Assembly (NCBI GenBank): GCA_017467185.1 | Contig: JAFTSS010000083.1 | Span: 1-64,000, forward strand | DNA: 64,000 nucleotides | Reading direction: 5' to 3' | Source of the DNA: Paludibacteraceae bacterium | GTDB lineage: Bacteria > Bacteroidota > Bacteroidia > Bacteroidales > Paludibacteraceae | Shown here: one piece after another, positions 42,181-49,715 of the stretch | Numbering within the stretch: the stretch's first letter is position 1 | Layout of the letters: every line of letters starts with the position of its first letter | Notes under the pieces: model-generated | What the model was told of the DNA's origin: nothing | Database searches by the model: none | Seen by the model: only the letters and a program-made list of their open reading frames with translations | Translations under genes and position numbers: made by a program

Positions 42181-42624
42181 TTATTTTTTTGTCTTTTTAA
42201 TCTTAGGTTGACATTTTTTGCACAGCCCATAAATGTATATTGAATGAAATTGAGTCTGAAAACTTGCAAATGTACGATTTTTTATTGCTTTAGAAAATTT
42301 TTGGTCTGAGAATTCTTTTATTGCTCCACACGATGTACATATCCGATGGTGATGCGTCGAGGCTCGCATAGTTGTTTCATATTCAGCTTCTGCACCAGCA
42401 AAAGGGTGGCGCACTACAAGTCCTATTTTTAAGAATAATTCTATTGTATTGTATATTGATCCCCTCGAAATAGGAATATCTTTATTCATCTCCTCGTATA
42501 ATGATAATATTGTAAAATGTCCATTTATAGACAATATATGTTCCAATACACGCTCACGTTCGTAAGTGTGTCTCAAATTATTCCGCTTAATATAAGCATT
42601 CAATATTTCTAATGGACTATTCAT
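42181..42624 (-). CDS. fur: Fur-family metal-dependent regulator
   Basis: A 147-residue Fur protein. Winged helix (RHTYERERVLEHIL, ISRGSIYNTIELFLKIGLV), then dimerization/metal region with HHHRICTSCGAIKEF and a second CxxC in CKKCQPK. It most likely represses iron-uptake genes, including the neighbouring xus operon (inference). Co-oriented and nearly joined with the hemerythrin/LuxR gene. Confidence 0.88.
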   Translation of the reverse strand: MNSPLEILNAYIKRNNLRHTYERERVLEHILSINGHFTILSLYEEMNKDIPISRGSIYNTIELFLKIGLVVRHPFAGAEAEYETTMRASTHHHRICTSCGAIKEFSDQKFSKAIKNRTFASFQTQFHSIYIYGLCKKCQPKIKKTKK

Positions 42625-42626
42625 AA

Positions 42627-42697
42627 TTGAGAGTTGAAAATTGAGAATTCCCTATTCCTTGTTCCTTCTTCCTTCTTCCTTGTTCTTTATTACTTAC
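42627..42697. repeat. Heptamer arrays between fur and gldB
   Basis: TTGAGAG/TTGAAAA units then TTCCTTG/TTCCTTC/TTACTTA units up to the gldB stop codon. Confidence 0.8.
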
Positions 42698-43695
42698 GGT
42701 TTATAATTCGAATTATTTAATATTACTTGTGCATCAGGTTGTTGCAATAATTGTTGAATTGATATTTCTGGATTATGGCGCATATAACTTTCAACAATCT
42801 GCCATCCTATATACACACCAGCACGTCCTGGTGACTCTTGAGTAAATGGCAAAGTAAATGGACCATCATTGATATACTTATTTTTTGTAATCATGTTGGT
42901 TGTGTAGAGGTCTTTTGTGTAAATAAGAGAGTTCCACATACTTGTTTCATTATTTTTTACCCAATCCCATTGTCCTTTGCTATAACCCATAATCACATGT
43001 TCGGGTGTTTCAGGCAACAATACTGATACGGTGTATAAGATTTTTCCTCGATGAATAATGTCAGTTAGCAAATTATTAGCAAGATTTGTCGAAAATTCTG
43101 ATGATAACCAAGCTGTTATGTAGTCCGAAGCTACTTTCTCGCGACGCATATTTGGTCGTTGATATTTATATATTCCAATATGTTTGTAGAGAGGGTAGTC
43201 TGCGCCTAAATAATTGTCAATGCTCAAAGATATAAAAGTTTCGTCTATAATCAAACTTTGATTTAATCCCGACACATGGCAATAAACATTAGGCGTTGCA
43301 AATTGCGGTAAAAAATATCGCGCACGGCGAAACGCAGTGGTTAAATCACGTTCTATGTCGCTCATGTCGCTATATATCTTAAGTGCATCAGTGTAAAGAC
43401 GCTGCACCGCAGTGTCACGTCTAAAAAATAGATAAGTTTCATGGGTAATTGCCGAATCTGGATGTCCAAAACGCACTACATTTTCTGTGTAAATAGGTGT
43501 AATATCAGGGTATTCTATCATTAAACGCTGAAACTCTTCGGCAACTTTGGTTGTATCTAGAGTCCAAAATGCGCTATCGAACCGTTCTATTTTAACCTCA
43601 AAATCTATTCCTGTTAAGTCAGCATGACGTTTCTCGCGTTTGCATCCAATCAGTGCAAAAGCAATAATCAATATTATATATGCGTATCGTTTCAT
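42694..43695 (-). CDS. gldB: GldB-like lipoprotein
   Basis: About 333 residues from the ATG at 43695. The longer in-frame start at 43722 would lie upstream of the promoter. Signal peptide MKRYAYIILIIAFALIGC with the lipidated Cys at 18. Conserved GldB segments: IDFEVKIERFDSAFW, IYTENVVRFGHPDS, FSTNLANNLLTDIIHRGKILY and FTQESPGRAGVYIGWQIVESYM. GldB is needed for gliding in Flavobacterium but is conserved in non-gliding Bacteroidales, where its role is unknown. The -7 box ends 5 nt before the ATG, so the mRNA may be leaderless. Confidence 0.88.
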   Translation of the reverse strand: MKRYAYIILIIAFALIGCKREKRHADLTGIDFEVKIERFDSAFWTLDTTKVAEEFQRLMIEYPDITPIYTENVVRFGHPDSAITHETYLFFRRDTAVQRLYTDALKIYSDMSDIERDLTTAFRRARYFLPQFATPNVYCHVSGLNQSLIIDETFISLSIDNYLGADYPLYKHIGIYKYQRPNMRREKVASDYITAWLSSEFSTNLANNLLTDIIHRGKILYTVSVLLPETPEHVIMGYSKGQWDWVKNNETSMWNSLIYTKDLYTTNMITKNKYINDGPFTLPFTQESPGRAGVYIGWQIVESYMRHNPEISIQQLLQQPDAQVILNNSNYKP

Positions 43696-43699
43696 ACTG

Positions 43700-43748
43700 C
43701 AAAGGTACAAAAAAAAAGCCACTACACAATAATGAAGTGGACTTTTTT
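43700..43748 (-). promoter_or_regulatory. gldB promoter overlapping the upstream terminator
   Basis: Minus-strand TACCTTTG (43700-43707) with TTG 19 nt upstream. The same stretch holds the terminator of the GldL-like gene: GTCCACT / AGTGGCT stem with T9. Confidence 0.65.
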
Positions 43749-43764
43749 ATTTTGTTTATAGTTG

Positions 43765-44094
43765 TTATTTGTCGAATTTGTGGAAAATTGCAGTGTAGAG
43801 GAGAAGTATAATTCCTAATATTGCTGTTGTTAAGAATATAAGTGTGCCACCTGGCCAATGGAAAAATTTGAACATATAGCCAATGATAAACAGACTACCG
43901 CCTAAACAGAATAAAACTCTAAGAGCATTGATTGGACGAGAACCGAATGCTGCGCAAAGTAATAATATAATACCTAAGCATGCACCTACAAATATTGTAA
44001 GTCCTCCGCCTGGCCAATGATAAATACGGAAAATAGCACCTAATAAAACAAGTGCAGCATCAGCACACAAAAGACGTTTGATTACGTTTGACAT
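43765..44094 (-). CDS. GldL-like small membrane protein with internal duplication
   Basis: A 109-residue membrane protein with four hydrophobic segments in two matching halves: FRIYHWPGGGL at about residues 22-32 and FKFFHWPGGTL at about 75-85. The HWPGG motif and helix pair are those of the N-terminal membrane part of GldL, a motor component of gliding and type IX secretion; here the unit is doubled and the cytoplasmic part is missing. Upstream of gldB on the same strand. Function unknown. Confidence 0.7.
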   Translation of the reverse strand: MSNVIKRLLCADAALVLLGAIFRIYHWPGGGLTIFVGACLGIILLLCAAFGSRPINALRVLFCLGGSLFIIGYMFKFFHWPGGTLIFLTTAILGIILLLYTAIFHKFDK

Positions 44095-44271
44095 GATAAT
44101 AAAGATTTAAATTTTTACAAGTTCTCTGTTAGTTTTGTATCAATGCAACGGACTTGTAGTAGTTTTGCATTTCTACTTTTTTTACAATTGCAAAGATAAG
44201 TAAAAATTTGTTATAAAAAAATACCCCCTCCAATTTTAATTTTATTTAACTTTTTGGCCCTTATTTTTTAT

Positions 44272-46551
44272 CTAAAAATTTATTGTAAATCCAGCATGCA
44301 CATTGATGCCGGCTTGGGCATAGAACCATGGAGTATATTTTTGATTTTCAGGTAAGTAATCCCCATTCTTATTAGCACCTTCAAAGTAGCCATACACTCC
44401 ACCATTCGATTCGTAGCGGGTGTTGAAGAGGTTGTTTAAGAGTACGTTGAAAGTTATACTTTTAATGAATTGATATCTATTATTTGTACTCTGTACTTTG
44501 TTATCTGTAATCTGCAATGTGTATGCAAGTCGTAGATTACTAACGCAATAGTCGTCGAGCATGGCGTTGCGGTTGCTTGTATTGTCGAGGTATTGTTTGC
44601 CGACGTAGTTGGTGAGTAGGTTGGCTTGGAAGCCTTTATAGTCGAATTGAATATTGCTTCCTGCTATGAAGTTTGGAGAGAACGATATGTCGGTAGTGCT
44701 ATAATTGACAAGCACTTGTCCGCCATGTTCTGCTACTACGGGGTCTTCCCAGTTGGCATACCAATCATCAACCCAGTCGGTGAAATCAATGATTTTATTC
44801 ATCGATAGTGTAGCATTCACATCCCAACGTAACCATTTCGTAATTTCCACACCAGCGGTTAGTTCCACGCCCATGCGATAACTGCGATCAACGTTTTTTG
44901 TGAGGTAAGCACCCACGTCGGAGTATTGTCCTGTGAGCACTAATTGATTGTAATAGTCCATAACGTAGAAGTTTGCACCTACTCCAAATCGCTTGTGAAG
45001 GTATTGATAACCAAACTCATAGTCGTACATACGTTCAGGTAGAGGTATGTCGTTTGCACCCGCCTCGGTGAAGTTTGAGCGACTTGGCTCACGGTTGGCT
45101 ACAGCGAAGTTAAAATAGCCCGTATGTCCTTTATTTACATACGAAATACCAGCTTTAGGATTGAAGAAATTGTATTTTTTGTGTAGATCAATTTCACTCA
45201 AATCCTCGTCGTTGATGCCTTTTATTTTATAGTCAATGTGGCGGTATTGAAGGTCGCCATATAGGTTGAGTCCTTTTAAGATTTCCCAATTTGCTTTGAT
45301 ATAGACGTTTGCATCGAATTTGTCGCCACGATTTCTATAGTATTCATAGTCTTTTTCTATAGGGAGAGGGTAGTTGCGTAACCAAATCACATTTCCCCAA
45401 TGCGCTCCGTTATAGTTATTTATGCCACCACCAAGCGAGGCTTGCACTTTGCTATTGCGGTAATTCACAGCTGCTACACCGCCATAAAAATGGTTGCCGA
45501 GATGTTTTTGGCGTACTAAATCAGATTTGTAATCTGTAATTTGTAATCCGTAATCGGGCAGTTTTGCATCACATTTATATTGTTCGTAATAGCCAGCACC
45601 ATGTGTATAGTGCAAAGCAGCGTTGAGATCCCAATTTGCGTTAAATTTATGAGTGGCATGTAGTTGGAGGTGCTGTTGTGCGTAGTTGTCGGTTTGATTG
45701 TCGTAGTAGGCAATATTGCCTTCATCGTCGATGTATTGTCCAGCGGGATTATATCTTCGGTTAGTCTTTAAATCTTCAGCCGACACACCATCCCATGCCA
45801 TATAGGTGGTTTCGTTGCCACCGAAGAAAAGAAGTTTCACCATTGTTTGGTCGCCATACCAAGCTCCTGAGGCATAGTAAGATAATAGGTCAGAAAAGGC
45901 ACGTTCGAGGTAACCGTCAGAGTTCACTTTCGACACACGAGCATCAAAAGCAAAACCGCTTGGCATGATGCCTGTACCTATTTTCGCCTCTTCGCGGAAG
46001 GTGTTGTACATACCCCCATTGAATGCCAACTGAGCGTATGGCTCAGAGGTAGCTTTAGCGGTCTGCATATTCACCGAAGCTCCAAATGCGGCTGCGCCAT
46101 TGGTCGAGGTGCCTACTCCGCGCTGAACCTCAACGCTATTGGTTGAAGAGGCAATGTCGGTCATATTCACCCAAAATACGGTTTGCGACTCCGAGTCGTT
46201 GAGTGGTACGCCATTCACGGTGGTGTTAATACGCGTATGGTCAGTGCCACGAATACGGAAATAGGTGTAGCCAATGCCCAATCCATCATCGGAAGTAGCC
46301 ACAAGCGAAGGTGTCATTTGTAATAAGAAAGGAAGATTTACACCAGTATTGGTGAGTTGGAGAGCCTCCGATTTTATCTCTTGTTTGGCAAGAGTGCCAG
46401 AGTTGTTAATACGAGTTGAGGTAATGGTAATCTCCTCTAAATCGGCATGTTGAGTTTCGGTGGAATCGTTGTAGTATTTCACTACAGGGTCGGCTTGAAG
46501 AGCCAAACATGTTGCCAGACAAGCAACGAGAGTAAAGAGTAGTTTTTTCAT
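44272..46551 (-). CDS. TonB-dependent receptor, thiamine-regulated (Omr1/OMthi type)
   Basis: About 759 residues; start taken at 46551 (MKKLLFTLVACLATCLALQA), two codons inside a possible earlier ATG. TonB box-like LEEITITSTR, plug (RIRGTDHTRINTTVNGVPLNDSES, VQRGVGTSTNGAAAFGASVNM), barrel ending in Phe (HAGFTINF). The TPP riboswitch upstream identifies it as an importer of thiamine or its precursors. Two 7-nt-period arrays are embedded in frame in predicted loops: 44474-44522 (TLQITDNKVQSTNNRYQ) and 45526-45553 (DYGLQITDYKSD). Confidence 0.88.
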   Translation of the reverse strand: MKKLLFTLVACLATCLALQADPVVKYYNDSTETQHADLEEITITSTRINNSGTLAKQEIKSEALQLTNTGVNLPFLLQMTPSLVATSDDGLGIGYTYFRIRGTDHTRINTTVNGVPLNDSESQTVFWVNMTDIASSTNSVEVQRGVGTSTNGAAAFGASVNMQTAKATSEPYAQLAFNGGMYNTFREEAKIGTGIMPSGFAFDARVSKVNSDGYLERAFSDLLSYYASGAWYGDQTMVKLLFFGGNETTYMAWDGVSAEDLKTNRRYNPAGQYIDDEGNIAYYDNQTDNYAQQHLQLHATHKFNANWDLNAALHYTHGAGYYEQYKCDAKLPDYGLQITDYKSDLVRQKHLGNHFYGGVAAVNYRNSKVQASLGGGINNYNGAHWGNVIWLRNYPLPIEKDYEYYRNRGDKFDANVYIKANWEILKGLNLYGDLQYRHIDYKIKGINDEDLSEIDLHKKYNFFNPKAGISYVNKGHTGYFNFAVANREPSRSNFTEAGANDIPLPERMYDYEFGYQYLHKRFGVGANFYVMDYYNQLVLTGQYSDVGAYLTKNVDRSYRMGVELTAGVEITKWLRWDVNATLSMNKIIDFTDWVDDWYANWEDPVVAEHGGQVLVNYSTTDISFSPNFIAGSNIQFDYKGFQANLLTNYVGKQYLDNTSNRNAMLDDYCVSNLRLAYTLQITDNKVQSTNNRYQFIKSITFNVLLNNLFNTRYESNGGVYGYFEGANKNGDYLPENQKYTPWFYAQAGINVHAGFTINF

Positions 46552-46613
46552 TTCCATTGAACATTAATGTATTAGTAATCATAATGCTCAACTAATAGGA
46601 GATAGTAGAAAAT

Positions 46614-46690
46614 AAAAAAAGTAGTAAGTCTTATTCGCTTTAAGTTGTAAGATTTCTTACGACTTGCTACTTATTACTTGCTACTATAGG
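46614..46690 (-). terminator. Expression-platform terminator built from a heptamer array
   Basis: On the minus strand GTAGCAA/GTAATAA/GTCGTAA heptamers directly follow the riboswitch aptamer. AGTAGCAAGTC (complement of 46661-46671) pairs with GACTTACTACT (complement of 46620-46630), one mismatch, followed by T7. This would be the switchable terminator. Confidence 0.65.
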
Positions 46691-46845
46691 TTTCGAACTT
46701 CTTCCCTTGGCAGCATAACCTGCCCAGGTTCAAAGGGTTTAATCTCAGCCACAAAAAGTTTAGAGATTAGAGATTAAAGATTAATGCCAGATGGCTCTTT
46801 CAACTCTTAACTCTCAACTTTCAACTTTTCGGGGCACCCCCATAG
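46686..46845 (-). promoter_or_regulatory. TPP riboswitch with heptamer arrays in the P3 arm
   Basis: The aptamer core is unmistakable: GGGGGTGCCCC, GGCTGAGA, ACCCTTTGAACCTG and GGTTATGCTGCCAAGGGAAG. Between the first and second elements the variable P3 arm is enlarged: an outer GAAAAGTT/AACTTTTT helix encloses two heptamer arrays (GTTGAAA/GTTGAGA type and TTTAATC/TCTAATC type, 46763-46828). It controls the downstream TonB receptor by thiamine pyrophosphate. Promoter TATCTTTG at 46857-46864. Confidence 0.93.
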
Positions 46846-46944
46846 TTAAGACGATGCAAAGATAGGTATTTTTTTGTATATGTGCAAGTGCTTTTTTTGT
46901 TTTTTGCAGATGGTAGAATAAAAGATAGTGTTTATTCGTAAAAA

Positions 46945-46968
46945 AGAGACGCAATATATTGCGTCTCT
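46945..46968. repeat. REP-like perfect palindrome of a second type
   Basis: GAGACGCAATATATTGCGTC core within a perfect 24-bp palindrome, with GTAG on one side (read on the minus strand). Same GTAG-hairpin layout as the 125-bp elements near 1.8-2.4 kb but a different hairpin. Confidence 0.7.
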
Positions 46969-46996
46969 ACATATTTATCAGAGATGAATAATGAAT

Positions 46997-47557
46997 TTAT
47001 AATAATCGTCCGTTGTCGTGCCAATCGCCGTAGATAATGTTTTGGTGGGTTTGGGTGATGAAACGGTTGAGTTTGGTTTGATATTCTAATTTGCGGTGGC
47101 GGTAGTATTGTATGTTGCCGATGCGGATGCGTTGATATAGAGGTGGAAGTGCTTGGAAGTTTTGCCATACTATGGGGTCGGATTGTAGTAGAGCAAGGAT
47201 GTCTTCTTCTATTATAAAAGGTGTATCGAAGTCGGCAGGGAGGGTGGCGCGACCTGCATCGGTCATAAGTCCGAGGCGTTCAAGACGACGTACTCGCTCT
47301 TTATTGAGTTCGGTCCAATGGCTTGTTTTGCGACGTGGCGAAAAACGTTGATATGTGATGCCATCGGCACATTTTGTAGTGGAGTCGATCCAACCAAAAC
47401 AAAGGGCTTCCTCGACAGCATCGAGGTAGAGTACGCCATTGTTGGTCTTACCTCGTGTGACAGATAACCAACACTCTTTTTGGGTGTCGTGATTGTCAAT
47501 GAGCCATTTGCGCCAATCTTCTCGGGTGGTTAGGTTTAAGCGTAGTGTTATTTCCAT
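46997..47557 (-). CDS. YdeI/OmpD-associated family protein
   Basis: A 186-residue cytoplasmic protein. LTTREDWRKWLIDNHDTQKECWL, the core LYLDAVEEALCFGWIDS and YQRFSPRRKTSHWTELNKERV are characteristic of the YdeI family; the C terminus has a short helical DUF part. Members have been linked to bacteriocin or peptide resistance, without a mechanism. Monocistronic. Confidence 0.85.
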   Translation of the reverse strand: MEITLRLNLTTREDWRKWLIDNHDTQKECWLSVTRGKTNNGVLYLDAVEEALCFGWIDSTTKCADGITYQRFSPRRKTSHWTELNKERVRRLERLGLMTDAGRATLPADFDTPFIIEEDILALLQSDPIVWQNFQALPPLYQRIRIGNIQYYRHRKLEYQTKLNRFITQTHQNIIYGDWHDNGRLL

Positions 47558-47569
47558 AATTAGGTATTT

Positions 47570-47614
47570 GACCCCTTCCGCTCTTTGAGCTCGTCCCCCT
47601 AAGACAGGAGGACA
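47570..47614. repeat. Dispersed CCCCTTCCG / CCCCCTAAGACAGGAGG element
   Basis: Same layout as 4033-4079 (CCCCCTAAGACAGG shared). It lies just upstream of the YdeI-like gene. Confidence 0.6.
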
Positions 47615-47642
47615 ATAGAGATGGTTGTTTGTGTATTACAAA

Positions 47643-47675
47643 AAAAGAGATTAACTCAAGGAGCTAATCTCTTTT
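47643..47675 (-). terminator. Terminator of tRNA-Gln
   Basis: Minus-strand AAAAAGAGATTAGCTC / GAGTTAATCTCTTTTTT, 5 bp after the tRNA. Confidence 0.8.
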
Positions 47676-47679
47676 TCTG

Positions 47680-47750
47680 TTGTCTCACGAGGATTCGAAC
47701 CTCGACAGACAGAACCAAAACCTGTAGTGCTACCATTACACCATGAGACA
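47680..47750 (-). tRNA. tRNA-Gln (anticodon TTG)
   Basis: A 71-nt cloverleaf: acceptor TGTCTCA/TGAGACA, discriminator A, D arm GGTGTAATGG, anticodon loop TTTTGGT between ACAGG and TCTGT giving TTG, T loop TTCGAAT with a CGAGG/CCTCG stem. CCA is not encoded. Confidence 0.95.
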
Positions 47751-48025
47751 ATTTTTGCTTAAGTGAGAGCAATGAAGCTTGTTTCAATTGCCGAGTGAGG
47801 CAAAAATCAGCGTTAGCTAATCATTTGCTTTATCTCTCAAAAGCGATGCAAAGTTACGACTTTTTATTGGATTGTCCAAATATTTTTGTAATTATTTTCA
47901 AAGTTTTTTATAAATTGTTGTTTTATAGTGTGTTGGTGTTTAAAGTTAAATGGTTTATGTTGGATTTTTACTCAAATTTGTCGTTTTTAGCTTTTAATTT
48001 TCAATTTTCAACTTTCAATTTTTTC
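47751..48025. other. Spacer without a gene
   Basis: AT-rich. A TTTTCAA/CTTTCAA heptamer array ends it at about 47995-48022, adjoining the DUF454 stop codon. No supported frame. Confidence 0.5.
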
Positions 48026-48385
48026 TTATTTTTGGAGAGTTTTGAATGAAAGTATGTGAATTGTTACGCCAATTGCGATAATAATTAGGAGTGTTTTTAG
48101 CCAAATTGGGTTTACGATGTATGCTGAAAGTAGGATTGTAGCCCACAATGTAGATACGGAAATTATTTTTGCACGGAGAGGAATAGCGCGGTGGATGAGG
48201 AAATTTTGGATGTAGGGACCATATATTTTATGGTTGAGTAGCCAATCGCGCCAGCCTGAGTTGGCTTTTAGAAATAGCCATGAGGCGAGTAAAAGGAATG
48301 GAGTGGTTGGAAGTACGGGTAGGAACATACCGAGCGAGGCAAGTCCTATGCAGGTGAAAGCTATGATGTTTAAGATGATTTTCAT
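48026..48385 (-). CDS. DUF454 (YbaN-like) inner-membrane protein
   Basis: A 119-residue protein with an N-terminal hairpin of membrane helices (CIGLASLGMFLPVLPTTPFLLLASWLF) and two further segments near the C terminus. GMFLPVLPTTPFLLLA is the DUF454 signature. Function unknown. Confidence 0.88.
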   Translation of the reverse strand: MKIILNIIAFTCIGLASLGMFLPVLPTTPFLLLASWLFLKANSGWRDWLLNHKIYGPYIQNFLIHRAIPLRAKIISVSTLWATILLSAYIVNPIWLKTLLIIIAIGVTIHILSFKTLQK

Positions 48386-48529
48386 GTTTTTTTATTTTTA
48401 TTTTAGACAGAATGACATAAGAACATAATTTCTTTTTTTTTTGCATACGTCTCGCTGAAACTTTGTTTCATCTTTACAGAAGAATGACATACCATTTTTC
48501 GCCTTTGGCTTAAGGCTGTTGGTTCGGTG

Positions 48530-49453
48530 TTAGTCTTTTTTCTGACATGAAGATATGAGGGCATGATTTTTTATCAAATTGTGCAGATTGACTATGATGA
48601 TTGCAAATATGAGGCGGGGTATTACGAGGTAGTACCAGGCGACACCGAGCATGCAGAATATGGCGGTGTCTTCGATGAGGGAGTGGTTTACACAAATGTG
48701 TAGGTTGATGCGGTGTAGTTCTTCGCGGTTGGCTCCAGACTCTTCGATTTCTTGTGCCATAATGCCAGCTCCATAGGTGAGACCTACGATTTGCGCTACG
48801 AGCCAAAGGAATGCGCTATCGGGTTGAAGTCCGCAAAGACGCATGAAGGGAGCGAGTGGTCGGGCTATTTTGTTGATTATGCCATAACGTTTTAGTAGGA
48901 ATTGTCCGTACATTAGGGCTGTGATTATTAGTATAATTTTGATACAAAGAGATAGAGTGTTGGTGATCCAGTTTATAAGGGTAGTTTGTAGGGTTAGTAT
49001 TTGTTGTGTTTGTAATTGTGCATTGTGCATTGTGTATTGTGCATTCATTTCGTTTGGTAGTATGAGGTTGAGTAAGATACCTCCAAGTATGCTGAAAGTT
49101 ATGCGGATGACGAGAGTTTGCCAAAAAGGAGTGCCAGAACGGCGTTGGACGGCACACTCGATTGGTAGGTTGTGTGTGATGAGGCACATGAGTGCCAATA
49201 TTGTAATTTCGCGTAGAGTGAGTGGGAGTGTGGCAATGATGGCAATGGGGGCGTATAGAGGTAGGAAAAGAGATGAGAAATAGACTATGGCAGCATTGCC
49301 TTGGAGCCCGATGAGTTGAAAAAGAGGGGCTGTGTAGGTGGAAATCCATTCAATAACTCCATAAAAATCAAGTAACGTAACTACGAAAGATACGGGGATT
49401 ATGATTCGTATAATCCAAAGTGCGGTTTTTAGTGCGTTACGGAGAATTGTCAT
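48530..49453 (-). CDS. Nucleoside-recognition/gate-domain membrane protein (SpmA/SpmB-like)
   Basis: About 307 residues from the ATG at 49453 (MTILRNALKTALWIIRIIIP); the in-frame extension upstream is translated heptamer repeat and is unlikely to be real. Several membrane helices, two gate-like halves (PLYAPIAIIATLPLTLREITILAL, and DSAFLWLVAQIVGLTYGAGIM). A 5-unit array CATTGTG/TATTGTG (49014-49048) inserts NAQYTMHNAQ in the loop between the halves. Transport substrate unknown. Confidence 0.8.
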   Translation of the reverse strand: MTILRNALKTALWIIRIIIPVSFVVTLLDFYGVIEWISTYTAPLFQLIGLQGNAAIVYFSSLFLPLYAPIAIIATLPLTLREITILALMCLITHNLPIECAVQRRSGTPFWQTLVIRITFSILGGILLNLILPNEMNAQYTMHNAQLQTQQILTLQTTLINWITNTLSLCIKIILIITALMYGQFLLKRYGIINKIARPLAPFMRLCGLQPDSAFLWLVAQIVGLTYGAGIMAQEIEESGANREELHRINLHICVNHSLIEDTAIFCMLGVAWYYLVIPRLIFAIIIVNLHNLIKNHALISSCQKKD

Positions 49454-49458
49454 AATGA

Positions 49459-49549
49459 GGAATTGGGAATGAGGACTGAGGAATGAGGAATGAGGAATTG
49501 GGAATGAGGAATTATTTATTGTGCATTGTGCATTGTGCATTATGAATTA
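49459..49549. repeat. 13-unit heptamer array upstream of the gate-domain gene
   Basis: Thirteen contiguous 7-nt units kept strictly in phase change along the array from GGAATGA/GGAATTG types through TTTATTG and TGCATTG to TGAATTA. It links the different unit types found elsewhere into one family. Confidence 0.9.
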
Positions 49550-49574
49550 ATATTGGTGTTGTCTAAAAATAAGA

Positions 49575-49673
49575 AAGGGTAGCCATCGCGGCTACCTCAA
49601 TCTCTTCTTAACCTTAAATCTAATACCATGAAAAACACGATGCAAAGTTACGACTTTTTGTTGAAAGTACAAA
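49575..49673 (-). promoter_or_regulatory. Promoter, leader peptide and attenuator upstream of the gate-domain gene
   Basis: Minus-strand TTTG (49670-49673), 19 nt, TAACTTTG (49643-49650). The transcript starts near 49636 and encodes a 10-residue peptide. Immediately after its stop comes the hairpin GGTAGCC-GCGAT-GGCTACC and a T-rich run, the layout of a ribosome-controlled terminator. Confidence 0.65.
49597..49629 (-). CDS. Leader peptide MVLDLRLRRD
   Basis: Ten codons from ATG at 49629 to TGA at 49597, rich in Leu and Arg; the stop abuts the terminator hairpin, so a ribosome on it would cover the stem. I recall similar MVLDLRL leaders in other Bacteroidales. The signal it senses is unknown. 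Confidence 0.5.
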   Translation of the reverse strand: MVLDLRLRRD

Positions 49674-49715
49674 AAGTATTTTGCTATAAATTTAAGGTTT
49701 TAACTTTATTTAACT

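Noticed and set aside
48921..49283. Plus-strand frame opposite the gate-domain gene
   Set aside because: Antisense shadow partly made of heptamer repeat; no family features.
49454..49540. N-terminal extension of the gate-domain protein (MHNAQCTINN...)
   Set aside because: It is translated heptamer repeat; MTILRNALK at 49453 is the natural start.
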